Part shown: in pieces, positions 11,052 through 22,560 of the stretch | How positions within the stretch are numbered: position 1 is the stretch's first letter | How the letters are laid out: each line of letters begins with the position of its first letter | DNA from: Sphagnum compactum | Taxonomy: Eukaryota; Bryophyta; Sphagnopsida; Sphagnales | Reading direction: 5' to 3' | Length of the DNA: 64,000 nt | NCBI GenBank assembly: GCA_965153455.1 | Contig: OZ234500.1 | Location: forward strand, 5,952,001 to 6,016,000 | Translations under genes and position numbers: made by a program | Notes under the pieces: model-generated | The model's database searches: none | Seen by the model: the letters and a program-made list of their open reading frames with translations, nothing else | Told to the model about the DNA's origin: nothing

Positions 11052-12515
11052 ATGCTTTGCAAGCCAGTGTTTGTTGGAACAATCCTTGCGCTCAATTGCT
11101 TGTTGCTTCTTCTTCTTTTCAAACCAAGCATGGCCCAGGTGCGTGTTTTTGGCCTTCAATGTTTTCCTTCCTCATGTTTGTTAGCTTTAGGCATTATATC
11201 TTCGCCTTATCGTTGCCTTAGGGTTTATGAGACAGATGGTCTTTTGTAGTAGTAGTAGTAGTAGTAGTAGTTTTTGTTTTCTTGTTTGTGGTAATGGATT
11301 GTCTCGATGTGTGGATGGTTTCATGGTCCGGTGTTCTGTTTCTTTGACATGAAGCCCTGGTTTTCGATTTCAGGGAGATGCTGCCGTGTACATTGTGTAC
11401 ATGGAGAAGGGAGATACCAATGCAGAGGATCTCGAATCTCTGCACCTCAATACACTGGCCTCCGTGTCTGATAGGTCTCTTTCTCTCTTTCCAATTGAAT
11501 TACGGGGGCAGGGGCCGGGGGGGTGTTCTTTTTGGCAGCGGGACTGGGAATGAGTAAAGTTAGGGTTCAATTTCTGACTTCCTTTCCCAGGGTTTGAATG
11601 GCAAAGCTAAATTTCAAGTTGCAAGCTTGCAGTCATGAGGCAGCCAAGGGGGCCTTGGTGTATAGCTATAAGGAAGGATTGAATGGATTTTCCGCAAAAC
11701 TCACTCCCGAGCAAGTGTCTGCACTTTCTGGTAATTGAATTTTTCCATCTCTCTCATTCAGACAGATCATGTATGTGGAATACAAATTTGCATATGCATT
11801 GGGAACCCAACACTGATTTTATGCAGAGTCTTGATAACATGATTTTAGACTCTGAGCTTGTGAATTGATGCCCCTCATTTCTTTGGAAATCTTCTCTTCA
11901 TGGTTAAGTGAAGTAAGATTGTGTGGAACATAACTGTCTTGTTTAGATCTGGCATCCTCAGGAGTAATTGACATCATCAAGTTCTTGAATTTCTCTGGAT
12001 TTATTATTGACAAATCTTCTCTGCTGTTGCAGTTGGTTTCTCAATTATACAGAGATTAACTTATCAGATTTGAATTTTAAATGAAAGTTCTAGGGACTAA
12101 ATTTTCCAATAGGATGTTTTGTCTCATCATTTCAGTTTTTCTTTTGTTTCAGAGGTCAGCACTTCACCTCAATTCTGTTGTGTAAGAATAAGGATAAGAT
12201 AAGATCCATAGCTTCAAGGTAGCAAATACAGCTTTGGTAGTCAAACATTTAATCTGCTCAATTGGCACTTGATGGTTCTTGGTTGTTCATAACATCAACT
12301 ACTGTTGCTGAAATGTTGCCTGTCCTCCTGGTAGTCCTTCAGCATGTTTGTCTTGTGTTGGAGCTAGATTATTATTCTGTTAAATTTTTGAGCTGGATGA
12401 TGCAGAGAAACCAGGAGTTTTACAGGTGGTGCCCAGCAAGGTTATTCACCTTCACAAAGGGGTGGGTGGTCCAGGCCCTCGCTCACTCCATGTGGGTCCT
12501 AAAGCCCTTGATTAG
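11052..12515 (+). CDS. Secreted stand-alone inhibitor I9 protein (subtilisin propeptide-like inhibitor)
   Basis: Four exons join in frame: 11052-11138, 11374-11474, 11633-11730 and 12406-12515, giving 131 residues with a TAG stop. Exon 1 is a signal peptide: a hydrophobic stretch with a run of leucines, ending near SMAQ. Exon 2 starts the I9 fold (DAAVYIVYMEKGD) and gives LHLNTLASVSD. Exon 3 gives EAAKGALVYSYKEGLNGFSA and KLTPEQV. Exon 4 gives GVLQVVPSKVIHLHK. This is the whole propeptide-type inhibitor domain with no protease domain after it. Arabidopsis SPI-1, a stand-alone inhibitor of subtilases, has the same architecture. By family knowledge it should bind and inhibit subtilisin-like proteases in the secretory pathway or apoplast. 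The short C-terminal tail (VGGPGPRSLHVGPK) is not part of the fold. Phases match at every junction, so the model is well supported. An alternative, a truncated subtilase gene, is unlikely because a clean stop follows the domain. Confidence 0.88.
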
Positions 12516-13529
12516 GGGCTGTGTGGTCTAAAACAGTGGTTCTCTGAGAAAGATCTAGGTTGTGCAGCTGTGGAAAGAAAGTTAAGTTGGACCCGGGTCT
12601 GAAAATCTAGGCCTAGGTTCTTGATCTAGTTGTTTATTGACAGTAAATGTGAACTTGTTTAAGAACTTCACTCATTACAGAAGCTACTTTCATGCAGTGG
12701 GTGGATCAACCTTAGCATATGTTATATGTCTAGAAGCTGGGGGTAGATGGTGCAACCTTTCCAAGTTTCTGTTTTACTGCTGTAGTGTCTACAAAGCTAC
12801 CTCTTCAAGGCTCTCAACTTTTGAATTTGGAGTTATTCTTGTAATTATTTTAATATACATTGCTGTCTCAATAGTGTGAGGTAGCATGCCAGAGTCTCTG
12901 AATATTGAGGGTGTTACAGTAAGTGGTCAATGCCATGCATATCATTGAAGGTTGTTGCATATGTGTATGACCATCACTGTTATTCCAATTTTAGTTTTGT
13001 TTCTGGCCTGTTTTTCCTTTTGCTTAGGATTCCTCTTTCTCATACTTGCTGATTGGTTGTTGGAATGTTGTCATATCTGACTTATCTACTCTGTTATTGG
13101 TTCATCTTCTGACGCCTTTCAGGTTGACAAAGATCATTAGTATGGAGAATTTTCCAATGCTTGAATCCAAGAGGGTTACATGTTAGCAATGCTAAACTTT
13201 GGGGATCCCCTTACTGAACTTGGTTGTCTACCAAATCACCCTACCCAAGCTGATTGCAATAGCCTCCTTCAATTTCTTATTAGTGCAGAAATGTCAGTTT
13301 GGTTTGTGGAAGATGCCTTCAACTGTGTGTTCGGCAGTCTCAAATTGTTTGTGAAGGCATATGGGTGACATTACAGCTGCACATATCCTAAGTGGAAATT
13401 GTCTATAGTGCATAACACTTGGAGAAATATCCTATATATTTGTAGGGTCTATAAACATTGATAATACCCCCTCAAGAATGGGATGCCTTACACCTGCAAC
13501 AAAAGGCCTATAGGGCCTCAACCTAGGCC
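12516..13529. other. 3' flank of the SPI-like gene, no gene seen
   Basis: Moderate-GC sequence, probably 3' untranslated region and intergenic DNA. Short open frames at 12637-12879 and 13180-13368 have no domain and no plausible splice partners. Confidence 0.4.
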
Positions 13530-13640
13530 GCTTATTTCTGGAGTGTGTGTGCCGTGGGGCCTTACCCTACACAAGATGCCCGTACCAACCCATTCAGCTA
13601 TGGCACATTGTGAACTCCATGTTGGTCCTAAATTGAGAAA
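13530..13640 (+). pseudogene. Possible decayed copy of SPI-like exon 4
   Basis: In one open frame this stretch reads SGVCVPWGLTLHKMPV, then after a spacer CELHVGPK. Exon 4 of the gene upstream reads PGVLQVVPSKVIHLHK, then SLHVGPK. The order GV, VP, LHK, LHVGPK is kept, and at DNA level CTCCATGTTGGTCCTAAA matches CTCCATGTGGGTCCTAAA at 17 of 18 bases. No copies of exons 1-3 are visible nearby. The match is short, so chance or a spliced alternative last exon cannot be excluded. Confidence 0.35.
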
Positions 13641-14209
13641 GTGGCTTACTTGTTTGTTACTGAGCTTTTTTTGTATGTATTGCTCCTACACCTACGGTGT
13701 TGTTCTCTGTTATGAATCTTTTGAGTGCTTGAAACACCAACTGCCAATGCAAAAGCCGATTCCCATCAGTAAAGTCGAGTGATTACAAAATTCAGTGATA
13801 ATTTGACAGAAGATGATTAGAAGCCCTGAAAACAGGATTTCGGAGGAGGTCAACTCAAAGGCAACATTGCACCAGTTTTGTGAGGCCATCAGATTTTCCT
13901 GATACCCTGCCCCAGACAGTTTGGGAATCTACCCAATCTCAAAATCTAATACCCTGCGGTTATGAATGGACTTTCCCCTATAATCCACAACTCCTAGGTT
14001 CTCAGATTTTATAACCATTTCCATTCAAAAAAAAAATTCGTGGGGAAAATGCTCTTTTACGCCCTTTCTTCAGGTGTAATTAAAGATGAATAATCAATAT
14101 ACCCGGACTCCGGAGGTCAGAAAACCCTAACCCTAATTCGCCTTGTGACTTTCACCGATCTCTGATACTTCGCTAAGAAGTACACAATTGTTGCTGCAGT
14201 GCTCGGAGT
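13641..14209. other. Intergenic DNA before the zinc-finger-like gene
   Basis: No coding pattern. A CCCTAACCCTAA telobox-like motif lies near 14126-14135. Such motifs are common in plant promoters and leaders, so the promoter of the next gene may begin here. Confidence 0.35.
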
Positions 14210-14327
14210 TGAAGATGATGCATTGAAAGTGCAGGAATTTGATGCATTGGAAATTTGGAGGAAGATGATGCATTGAAAGTGTGGAGGAAGGTGATGCATT
14301 GAAAGTGGGGGAAGATGATGCATTGCT
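14210..14327. repeat. Short tandem repeat with GATGATGCATTGAAAGTG core
   Basis: GATGATGCATTGAAAGTG and variants occur four to five times at intervals of about 24-30 bp, separated by GGAGGAA-type spacers. The repeat lies about 430 bp upstream of the next start codon. Confidence 0.7.
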
Positions 14328-14760
14328 GTATTGCTGTTTTCTTTTGGAATGTGGAGGTTTTAAATCTTGAGAAGGAGGCCTAGACTTTAAAGAGGTGATG
14401 AGAGCGAGATCATGGCTTCAATATGGGTGAATTGAATTGCAGCTCCTGAATTGGCTGCTGGATGTCACACTAAAATGCGTGAAATCGCTTTGCTGCATAT
14501 TGATGATGGTCATTTCTCGATGTAGTCAAAAAAATAAAATTCCTGATTTACATTTCTTGGGTTTTGGGATGAATTCGTGGGAATAGAGAGCTGGAGGAGG
14601 AAGTATCAATTAAAATGGAGGAGAGTATTTTGAGATTTCTGATAACATTGGGGAATTTGGAACTTGATTTGTGGGCAGTTTTCGCAACTGGAGGAATGGG
14701 TGCAGAGTGAGTGCATGAAGGATTAAGAGGCAGTAATTTTGTGGAAGTCATGTGAGGGAC
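14328..14760 (+). promoter_or_regulatory. Probable leader/promoter of the gene at 14761
   Basis: Purine-rich sequence just upstream of the start codon. A TAA in the coding frame at 14734-14736 closes the frame upstream, so translation does not begin earlier in this exon. A long minus-strand open frame across this stretch and the gene is only a reading of the antisense strand. Confidence 0.35.
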
Positions 14761-17304
14761 ATGATGGTGAAGCACACGCGGATGGAGGAGAATAGGAAGG
14801 TGTATGAAGAGGATTATGACACTGACGAATATGAGGATCTGACTTGTGAGTGTCATCACTTGGCGAGGGCCAAAGAGCTTAATGGGTCCAAGCGAAAACC
14901 CTTCTTTTGCATCCATTGTAAGGTGCTGTATAAAGATAAGAACAAGTTGAATCTGCACAGACTCGATGGCTGTACTGGTGTGACAGGGGATGGGCGGAAA
15001 ACCATCTTGAAGATTTATCCAGTCTTTGAGAAAGGTCAGAGGGCAGAGATTGAGGAGATTTTGATCAAGCATGGTTACATGAAACCCAGGAAGACTGCCT
15101 CCAGGCCAAAGAGGAAGAAATCTGATGTGCCCAAAATTGTTGAGGATGATAATGACAAGGACCAAGACATGGAGGAGGATTTGGAAGAAGCTATTGAGGA
15201 ATTGGAAGGAGGTACAGAAGTTCATCAACTAACCCCTCTCCAACTGGAGAAACTCAAATTGAGAGGTATGCTTTCTTCTTCAGCCTGCAAGGCCAAAAGG
15301 AAGAAGCATAATCCACTGAAGGAGGAGCTTGCAAGTAAGGTCAGAGAACCTAGGGCTTGAAACCCCAAATCCAACAAGTGTGAAGTTGACACGGATTCAG
15401 GTGGAACAACAAGCTTGGGCTGTTGCCAAATGTATGCAGGGAGATGTATTGATGACTCCGTGTCTTGAGAAGAAACCATGTCCAGGGCTGTGGCATCTTC
15501 TGCAATTTGAGTTGCTACCAAGTAGTTTCCCCAATGTGAATGATAGTAGCTTCATGCCAACTCTCCATGAGCATGTGAAGAGTGGAAGCATTGATGCAGG
15601 CTTACGAATTTCATATGGGACATGGTACATGGAAAGAGAGGTATGTTGCTTGTGATGTTAGCTGATGCATGGGCTTAGATCCATAGGGTTTTCTATATAG
15701 TTGATCTATTGACAAGTTGTGGTCTTGGTTTATTCTTTGTTTAATTTTTGCCTTTTAGTTCAGAATTTCTAAAGGATACTATGTCTTGGCAGGCTGAAGC
15801 TAGTGAAGAGGAAAAGAATGCAGTGAAGCTCACAATGAACAGGTTTAGATTCACTAGAGGTTGCTCTGACATAGAGGCACAAAACATGGAGGTTGTTGCC
15901 CTTGAGCAGTACTTGACCTATGTTCAAGACTTGCTACGGCTTGAAGCTCAAAAGGCAGCAGCTGATGCAGAGCTTGTCCTGCAAAGAGAGAGATATGTGC
16001 AGGAAAAGCTTGAGGAATTCGACAAAAGGCAAGATGCAGAGAAGGAGCAAATGCTTTGGCACTGGTCGCCTCTGCTTCATATTTTGAAGTCAGATTTCAT
16101 TGATGGTCTTCCTCCTAGACCTTGGATGCATTCTGATGCAGAGCATCATCAGATTGTGAGAGCTATAATGATAAGCCGGAGTTTGGCTGTGGGAAATGCT
16201 CCTTTTTGCCCTATCATAGTCCGCATGTTTAAGATGATCTACATGTATCGCTTTGATAAGACTAGTACGCTTTCTGATCCAGCAACTGGTCTTTTGCGGG
16301 AGACAATAGTGAGTTATTCTACAAGTGACTCTGCAGCCTGTGAACTCAGAGTTGCAGCTCAATCAATACTGAGTGAGGGTTACTTCTTGTTTGGGAACAT
16401 GCCAAGCTACTCAGATGCACGACGTGAAGTGCAGGAGGACATTCAAGCACTTCTACATGGGCCAGAAGCTGCATGTGAGGCTGTAATCCAAAAAGTGCAG
16501 GAATTTTTGAAGGTTGTGCACCAACGTGCAATTGGGGATATGGCTCAATTGCGACCACATGATTTTCATGTGTTGTGGTGTGGAGGTGATGAAGATGCAA
16601 TTTCAAATGCACTTAAGGAGTATAGTATCTGCCTCGAAACTCGAGAAAACTTGGATATGGGATGGGTGTCATCTCCACTGGGTAAATTTTTGTTGGAACT
16701 CAAATCGCTGACCTGGACTTATGCCATGTTATTTTCCTCCATTTGTCTTGAGTCCAGCCACCAACCTGCAGTTACCATTTGATGATTTACCATTTTGTTG
16801 ATGTATGTGGAATAATTGCAAGGAGCTAACCATGAATTCATTTCTTCAATTGCAGGACATGTTGATAGTGATTCCATTCCTGTTTTGCAAGCTAAGGAAG
16901 CTGTTGTAAAGGCTGTGAATGAGTTGTACAGGGTACGTTTGATTGTTGATAAGGATCAGCTGCAATTGGATTTTGATCATTGTGTAACAGCCGCACCTGA
17001 TTCAATCACTTCTGAGAAGTTCAATGCACTTGAGGAAACTTGTACAAGTAAGGTTGGTAATAGAGCAGAAGTCACCAGTGAGCATTTGGCAGAGGAACGA
17101 AAGGAGGAGTTTGAGGAGATTAACAAGGTGGCTAGCAACTCAGTTATGGGCTCTGGTGGATTTACTGGGCTCAGTCATGGTTCACATAGCTTGGTTTCAC
17201 AGTTATTTCATGAAATGCATGGGACTGATCTCAATGGTGGTGGTAAAGAACATGCAAGGAATGATTGTTTTGATCAGCAGCAGAGATGTGGCCTTTTTTC
17301 TTAG
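14761..17304 (+). CDS. Uncharacterised 718-residue protein with C2HC zinc-finger-like motif and coiled coil
   Basis: Exons 14761-15339, 15401-15640, 15793-16681 and 16856-17304 join in frame with GT-AG borders. I chose the ATG at 14761 because it is the first after an in-frame stop. Near residues 25-70 are CECHH and then CIHC...HRLDGC, which fits C-X2-C-X12-H-X4-C. A basic patch (RPKRKK) and an acidic stretch (about residues 135-160, rich in D and E) follow. The middle has a likely coiled coil rich in E, K, Q and A (LLRLEAQKAAADAE onward), then a conserved-looking segment with WHWSPLLHILKSDF and HDFHVLWCGGDED. The C-terminal exon is acidic with no known domain. The basic and acidic patches suggest a nuclear protein, but this is inference. 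I do not recognise the family. The first intron is only 61 bp, so a frameshift in place of that intron is an alternative. The last coding bases are duplicated in inverted form downstream (17972-18119). Confidence 0.75.
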
Positions 17305-17342
17305 TAGCCAGTTGTATCAAAATCCCACCAAGCATCATCTCT
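17190..17342 (+). repeat. Inverted repeat, arm 1 (3' coding end of the 14761 gene)
   Basis: The last ~115 bases of the coding sequence, the TAG stop and ~38 bases beyond match the reverse complement of 17972-18119 almost base for base. There are about five to eight substitutions and one 4-bp indel (GAAATGCATGGG here against GAAATGGG). Confidence 0.93.
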
Positions 17343-18690
17343 TACTGTTTGATGAAATCTTCTCTATCGATTAGAGGTCCTGAGAGTTTAGTGTTCAAGA
17401 TGCCATTCTTTGTTCAGAATTGAATGGGTTGCTGCAACCAACGATCCTAAAGATACTTACTGGCCAGCAGCATAGTTACTGGTTGACCATTACAGTTTTT
17501 ATCAGTTGATGCATAGGTATGAGTCTAGGGATCAGGCTTTAGGAAACCAACATAACAAAACTGAAGCAAATGAAGAAGCAGATGGTGCTCCAAAACTGGA
17601 AAATTCACTTGGGTGTCTAACCACTGTGCAGTCATCCTGGCACCCGAAGCATTCTTATTTGTTTACTGTAAAACTGTCACTTGACAAAAAACTTCTTGCT
17701 TCATACCACAAAGAATCTGAACCTGATGCCACCTGATTGTGATGAAATTTGTGTCTCTGTAATGTCAGTTTTGTACTTAAAGTGGATGGTCATGTCAGAG
17801 TTGAAGGTCAGAGTTCAGGCATTTTGCACAAGCCATTTATTTTCACTATCTATTGTCAATCATGATAGTTCTCTTTCAAATGAATCAAAGCAACTGGCCT
17901 GGAAATGGGTTTCAATTTTGTGTGCATGCTTGGGCACCTACTCATGCAATGTAGCTGCTATGCATTTGTGGGAGATGATGCTTGGTGGGATTTTGATAGA
18001 ACTGGCTACTAAGAAAAAAGGCCACATCTCTGCTGCCAATCAAAACAATTATTCCTTGCATGTTCTTTACCACCACCATTGAGATCAGTCCCATTTCTTG
18101 AAATAATTGTGAAACCAAGTTTGTACATGGCAATACTCCCAATAGTTAAACATGAAAGTATCACATGGATTGATATGTCTCAAGAAACTTCAACGCTGCA
18201 GAGATCTCAAGATGAGTATGAGGCTTGGATAGAGTGTTTTGGTTCATGACAATTGAGTAAGATCAATCCCTGAATTCAGTATGACTAGCAAAGCAGCTGC
18301 AGATCTTCAACCTGGTTCTAGTCTACACGACCTTCAAATTGACATGAACTTGAAAAAAGACTGGATTCAACAACAGCCTGACGCACCATTGTCACACATA
18401 CATCCTTGAAGAGCTTTTGAGGCAACCACCAGTGCAGAAAACGAAATCTGGGGTGTCTACCCACTGTGCAGCAGGGGATTGTGTGGCAATTTAATGATGG
18501 CCCCTGCCAAGTAAAGAGTGAACCTGTGATATGCAGTTGTGCACTTTAGCTACATCAGATTTGTCTCCTGATGTTCTCTAGAAGATTTTGCTACAATCAC
18601 ACCTCAGATTCTGCCTGCCATGAGAGACATAAGACAGTCAACAATAAGAGGTCATTCAGGATAGGAACCTTGGGCCAGTCACTCGAGGCT
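17305..18690. other. 3' region of the 14761 gene and intergenic DNA
   Basis: Contains the inverted duplication arm (17972-18119) and a direct repeat of GTGTCTAMCCACTGTGCAG at about 17612 and 18450. Open frames at 17506-17736 and 17681-18082 show no domain and partly overlap the repeat. The stretch is probably a long 3' untranslated region plus rearranged copies of it. Confidence 0.4.
17972..18119 (-). repeat. Inverted repeat, arm 2
   Basis: Read on the minus strand this is a ~148-bp copy of 17190-17342, including the copied stop codon. The arms are separated by about 630 bp. The arm starts GAAACCAAG-side at 18119 and ends at GAGATGATGCTT (17972). A transcript crossing both arms would fold into a long near-perfect hairpin. 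Confidence 0.93.
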
Positions 18691-18714
18691 CAAGATTGAA
18701 GTTGTACTCTCCTT

Positions 18715-19125
18715 GGCAATACCCGCATAAGGTTGAAAATAACACAAAATACGCAATACTTGCATATTGGGTGAGCGAAATCCTTAACTATTTCCTTAAG
18801 GGTGCAATACCCATGCACAAGATACATAGACCTCCCCGCCCCCAATTATTTCTCACAATGTACAATACTCCCACATGGTTCCCCAAATGCAAACTAGTTT
18901 TTTATTTTCTAGCATAATACCCTCATAATGTTTGCAAAAAACAACATTCTTGATTTGGCTTTTGTAATACCCGCAAAAAGGTCACATAAACCAACACAAG
19001 GGATTTGAAAACAACAATACCCGCATTAAGGACATACGAAATGCAAACTAGAAATTTGCAATACCCGTAATATATATATATAAAATGCTAAACATGCATT
19101 ATCATTTTGTAATACCTGCATGTGA
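18715..19125 (+). repeat. Array of AATACCCGCATA-type motif, ~50-bp spacing (left block)
   Basis: The motif AATACCCGCATAAGG and variants occurs at about 18720, 18757, 18805, 18864, 18917, 18966, 19016, 19061 and 19111, that is every 37-59 bp. The sequence between is AT-rich and less conserved. The same motif, in the same orientation, recurs at 22.3-23.3 kb and 26.3-26.8 kb. Confidence 0.75.
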
Positions 19126-19589
19126 TCATTAAATTTAAACCTACATGTGGGCATCTGAAATCTTTAATTCTAACCATTGAAGTACAATCAAATCAATTTT
19201 ACTCATCCCCATTTATTTCTAATCAATTACTTTTAATTTATACATATAAAATTTTAATTAAGATTAAATTTAATTATAAATCCAAACCCTTTATTCTAAT
19301 TCTAATTTTAACTTTAATTCTATTTGTAATTTAGTCCAATTACTTTTATTTTGATTCAGTCCAATTATAAGTAGATTTCAATTAAACTATATTTAATCTA
19401 CTCCACTATGGATACTTAATCCAATTATAATTTTCATTACGATTAAATAATATTCAACTTGATTTCAATTCACCCTTCTTATCCAATTATATCCATTTCA
19501 AATATAATTCAAACTACTTTTAATTCAATTCTAAGAATGTTTCATTCAAATCCAATTTATAATGTGGGTATCGTCATTTGTGAGGCCCT
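19126..19589. other. AT-rich spacer, no gene seen
   Basis: Very AT-rich sequence with repeated CAATTATAA-type and TTTTAATTC-type runs between the left motif array and the palindrome. No coding sequence. Confidence 0.5.
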
Positions 19590-22560
19590 TCATTTGCAAG
19601 TATTATCATTTTGAAGATTTATTTAATTTTTTGTAACAACATGTAAGTATTGCATTTTGAAAGATATAATTCGTTTAAGCCATGGGTAACTTGTTAAGAA
19701 TCCCACATGTAGGTATTACAGTTCAAGAGGGTTTCTACCTTCAAGTGAGCCATGTTATTTACATTCAAACCAAATGCAAGTATTGTGTTTTGTGAAACAT
19801 AATTGGTTTAGGCACATTATGTGGCCAAATGTCTTTTTTCTTTAATCTCATATTCATGTATTTCAATGCAAAAAAGGCTCTCCCTTTTAATGAACTCTTT
19901 ATACCTTTATAATATGCAAGTATTACATTTTGGGAGACATAATTGGTTTAGGTTACATTATGTGCCTAGGGTTCATTTTTTAAATATCCCATAAACATGT
20001 ATTACCAAACAAGAGGGGCCTTTGCTTTAAGTGAGGCTTGTTCTTTGCACCCGAGCCAAATGTAAATATTATGTTTTGGGAGTTATAATTAGGTTAGGTT
20101 GCATTATGTGACCAAAGGTGAATGAATGGGATCAATGTCACCTTATCCACACTATATATTGCACAAAGTGTTCATTGAAATAATTACCATTAATGAATTC
20201 AAAAAATTAAAAATATTAATATTGATATTTGGTGTGAAATTTTGAATGTTTAATTATTACATTTGATCTTTCATTTGGATAAAAAAGATTTTTAAGATAC
20301 AAAAAAACAAATATTTTTTTTTAATTTACAATAATATATCCTAATAAATTGCAATTTGTATGAAATCCAACAATGTTTTCCTCGTATAATCAAATCAAAC
20401 CTTAAAATTTATATACAATGAGGATTCACCTTAAAAATCAAAGCTTGCAATTACAAGTACAAATATTCACATTAAGTTTAAATGTCAAATTTTCAATATT
20501 AAAATCTCAAAATTCAATTAGTAATCACATAAATTCATATTGCTTTTGAGTGGGAAATCTTTTAATTTCCATATTCACATATTTATTGTTTGAAATACTT
20601 TTATTTCTGCTTGAAAAACATATAAAGGATTTTCAAATATTTATAACAATCATGATAAAACATATCATGGAATATATATAAGTTATCTTCAAATGTTTAC
20701 AATAAATGTGATAAAGCCTATCATGGATTTGTTATAAATTTGTATTTGGAATTTTTTTAAATTTTTTTAAAGAAAATGTAGGATAAAAAATTTAGACAAA
20801 ATTTTGGACATATCAGATTGAAGTTCAATTTCACATGATTTTCTTTTGTTTTATATTGAAATTTATTCTAGGCACCATATTAATAATTTACTAATTGTGA
20901 ATTAAATATTACAAATCTTTCACTAAATATCAAATTCAATATATTTCAATTTTTTATTGGAAAAATTTATCCAAAGAACAACACGTCCAACGCATTAGCA
21001 TATATTTAAGTAAGTATTATTTGGAAAGCTTGCATTGAAAATCAATCGCAATCTATGTTTTCTTTTGTTAGATATGTAAATCAATTCATGGAGTGACACA
21101 AAATATATATTTAGATAATGACTAATTGGAAATTATGAATTAAATATTACAAATCTTGCCCTAAAAATTAATCTCAATCTATTTAATCTTTTTAATGTTG
21201 GAAAAAAAATCCGATTAACAATACACCCAACACACTACCACGTTTAAGTAAACATTATTTGGAAAAAAATAATTGAAATAATTTTATTTCAACTTGAATA
21301 ATAGGAAAGTGATTTTCAAATATTTATAAAAACCATGAGAAAACCTATCATGAAGTTTCTCCATTTTTTATTTAAAATACTTCTATTTCTGCTTGAAGAA
21401 AAGGAAAGGTATTTTTAAATATTTATAACAATCATGCATGATAAGTAATTACTATTTGAAAATCTCACATTAAAAATAAATCTCAAAATACAGATTTTTT
21501 TGTTATATATGTAATTTTTTTGTTATAAATTAATTCAAGGCACAATACACACATCGCACTATCATCTTTAAGCAATTGCTACTTGGAAACCTCACATTGA
21601 AGATCAATTTCAATCTATTTAATTTTAATTATATTGGAAAAACTAATCCAAGGAATGACATGTTTAATGCATTATCATATATCAAGAATTACTAATATTG
21701 AAAAATAAAATAGATTGAGATTGATCTTTAAGGCAATTTTTCCAATACTTAATTCACAATTTTATAGTAATAATTATTTAAATATGGTAGTGAGTTGGGC
21801 ATGTCCTTCCTTGATAGTTTTATGATAGAAAAAAAAATCTATGATAGTTTTATCATGATTGTTATAAATATTTGAAGATCCTTTTTATATTTTTAAAGTA
21901 GAAATAAAAGTATTTCAAAAAATGTGAATATGGACATTAATAGAATTTTAGGGTTCAATTTGATTTTATGAAGAAGACATCATTGGACTTCATACTAAGT
22001 GCAATTTATTAAAATATGTTGTCTTTTAATTCAAATGATGGGTCAAATATAATAATTAAATATTCAAAATCTCATGTTGAATATCAATCATAATATATTT
22101 AATTTTTCTTTTTAATGCATTAACACATGGTAATTATTTCAATGAACACCTTGTGCAATAACTCCCAAACAATACCTCCATATGGTTAAAGTTGTAAAGA
22201 ACATTGTTCATTTAAAAGAAGGGCCCTTTTTGTATTGTTATACATACGTACAAAATATTTTTAAATGACCTAGCCACATAGTGTGGCTTAAGCCAATTAT
22301 ATTTCCAAAAACACAATACTTGCATATGGTTATGGTATAAATAACATGGTTCACTTGAAGGAAGGGCCTTTTTTGTATTGTAATACCTACATACATGATT
22401 CCTAAAATATGATCCATGGCCACATAATGTGGCCTAAATCAATCATGTATCACAAAACGTAATACCTGCATATGGTTAGGGTATAAAAAATATGGTTCCC
22501 TTAAAAGAACGGTTCTTTTTGTGCTACAATACTTACATAGGGGATTCTTAAAAATGCTAA
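19590..22560. repeat. Large imperfect palindrome (foldback-like)
   Basis: The left half matches the reverse complement of the right half over long stretches, centred near 21.2 kb. The segment at 20159-20190 (GCACAAAGTGTTCATTG...) pairs with 22128-22159. The segment at 20590-20670 pairs with about 21835-21916. The segment at 19916-19965 (GCAAGTATTACATTTTGGG...) pairs with about 22419-22474. The interior also holds direct copies, for example GAATTAAATATTACAAATCT at about 20902 and 21138. No open frame of note lies in it. This is the structure of a foldback-type element or of nested terminal inverted repeats. Confidence 0.75.

Noticed and set aside
14548-15228. 226-codon minus-strand open frame.
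   Set aside because: It is the antisense of the first exon of the 14761 gene and its upstream purine-rich leader; it has no domain and repetitive hydrophobic content.
17942-18142. 66-codon minus-strand open frame similar to a plus-strand frame near 17.1-17.37 kb, as a conserved protein pair.
   Set aside because: The similarity is fully explained by the ~150-bp inverted duplication and is in a different frame from the real coding sequence.
18715-19125. Regularly spaced ~50-bp motif array looks like a CRISPR array at first sight.
   Set aside because: The repeat is short and degenerate, the spacers are not unique inserts, and the context is a spliced plant genome.
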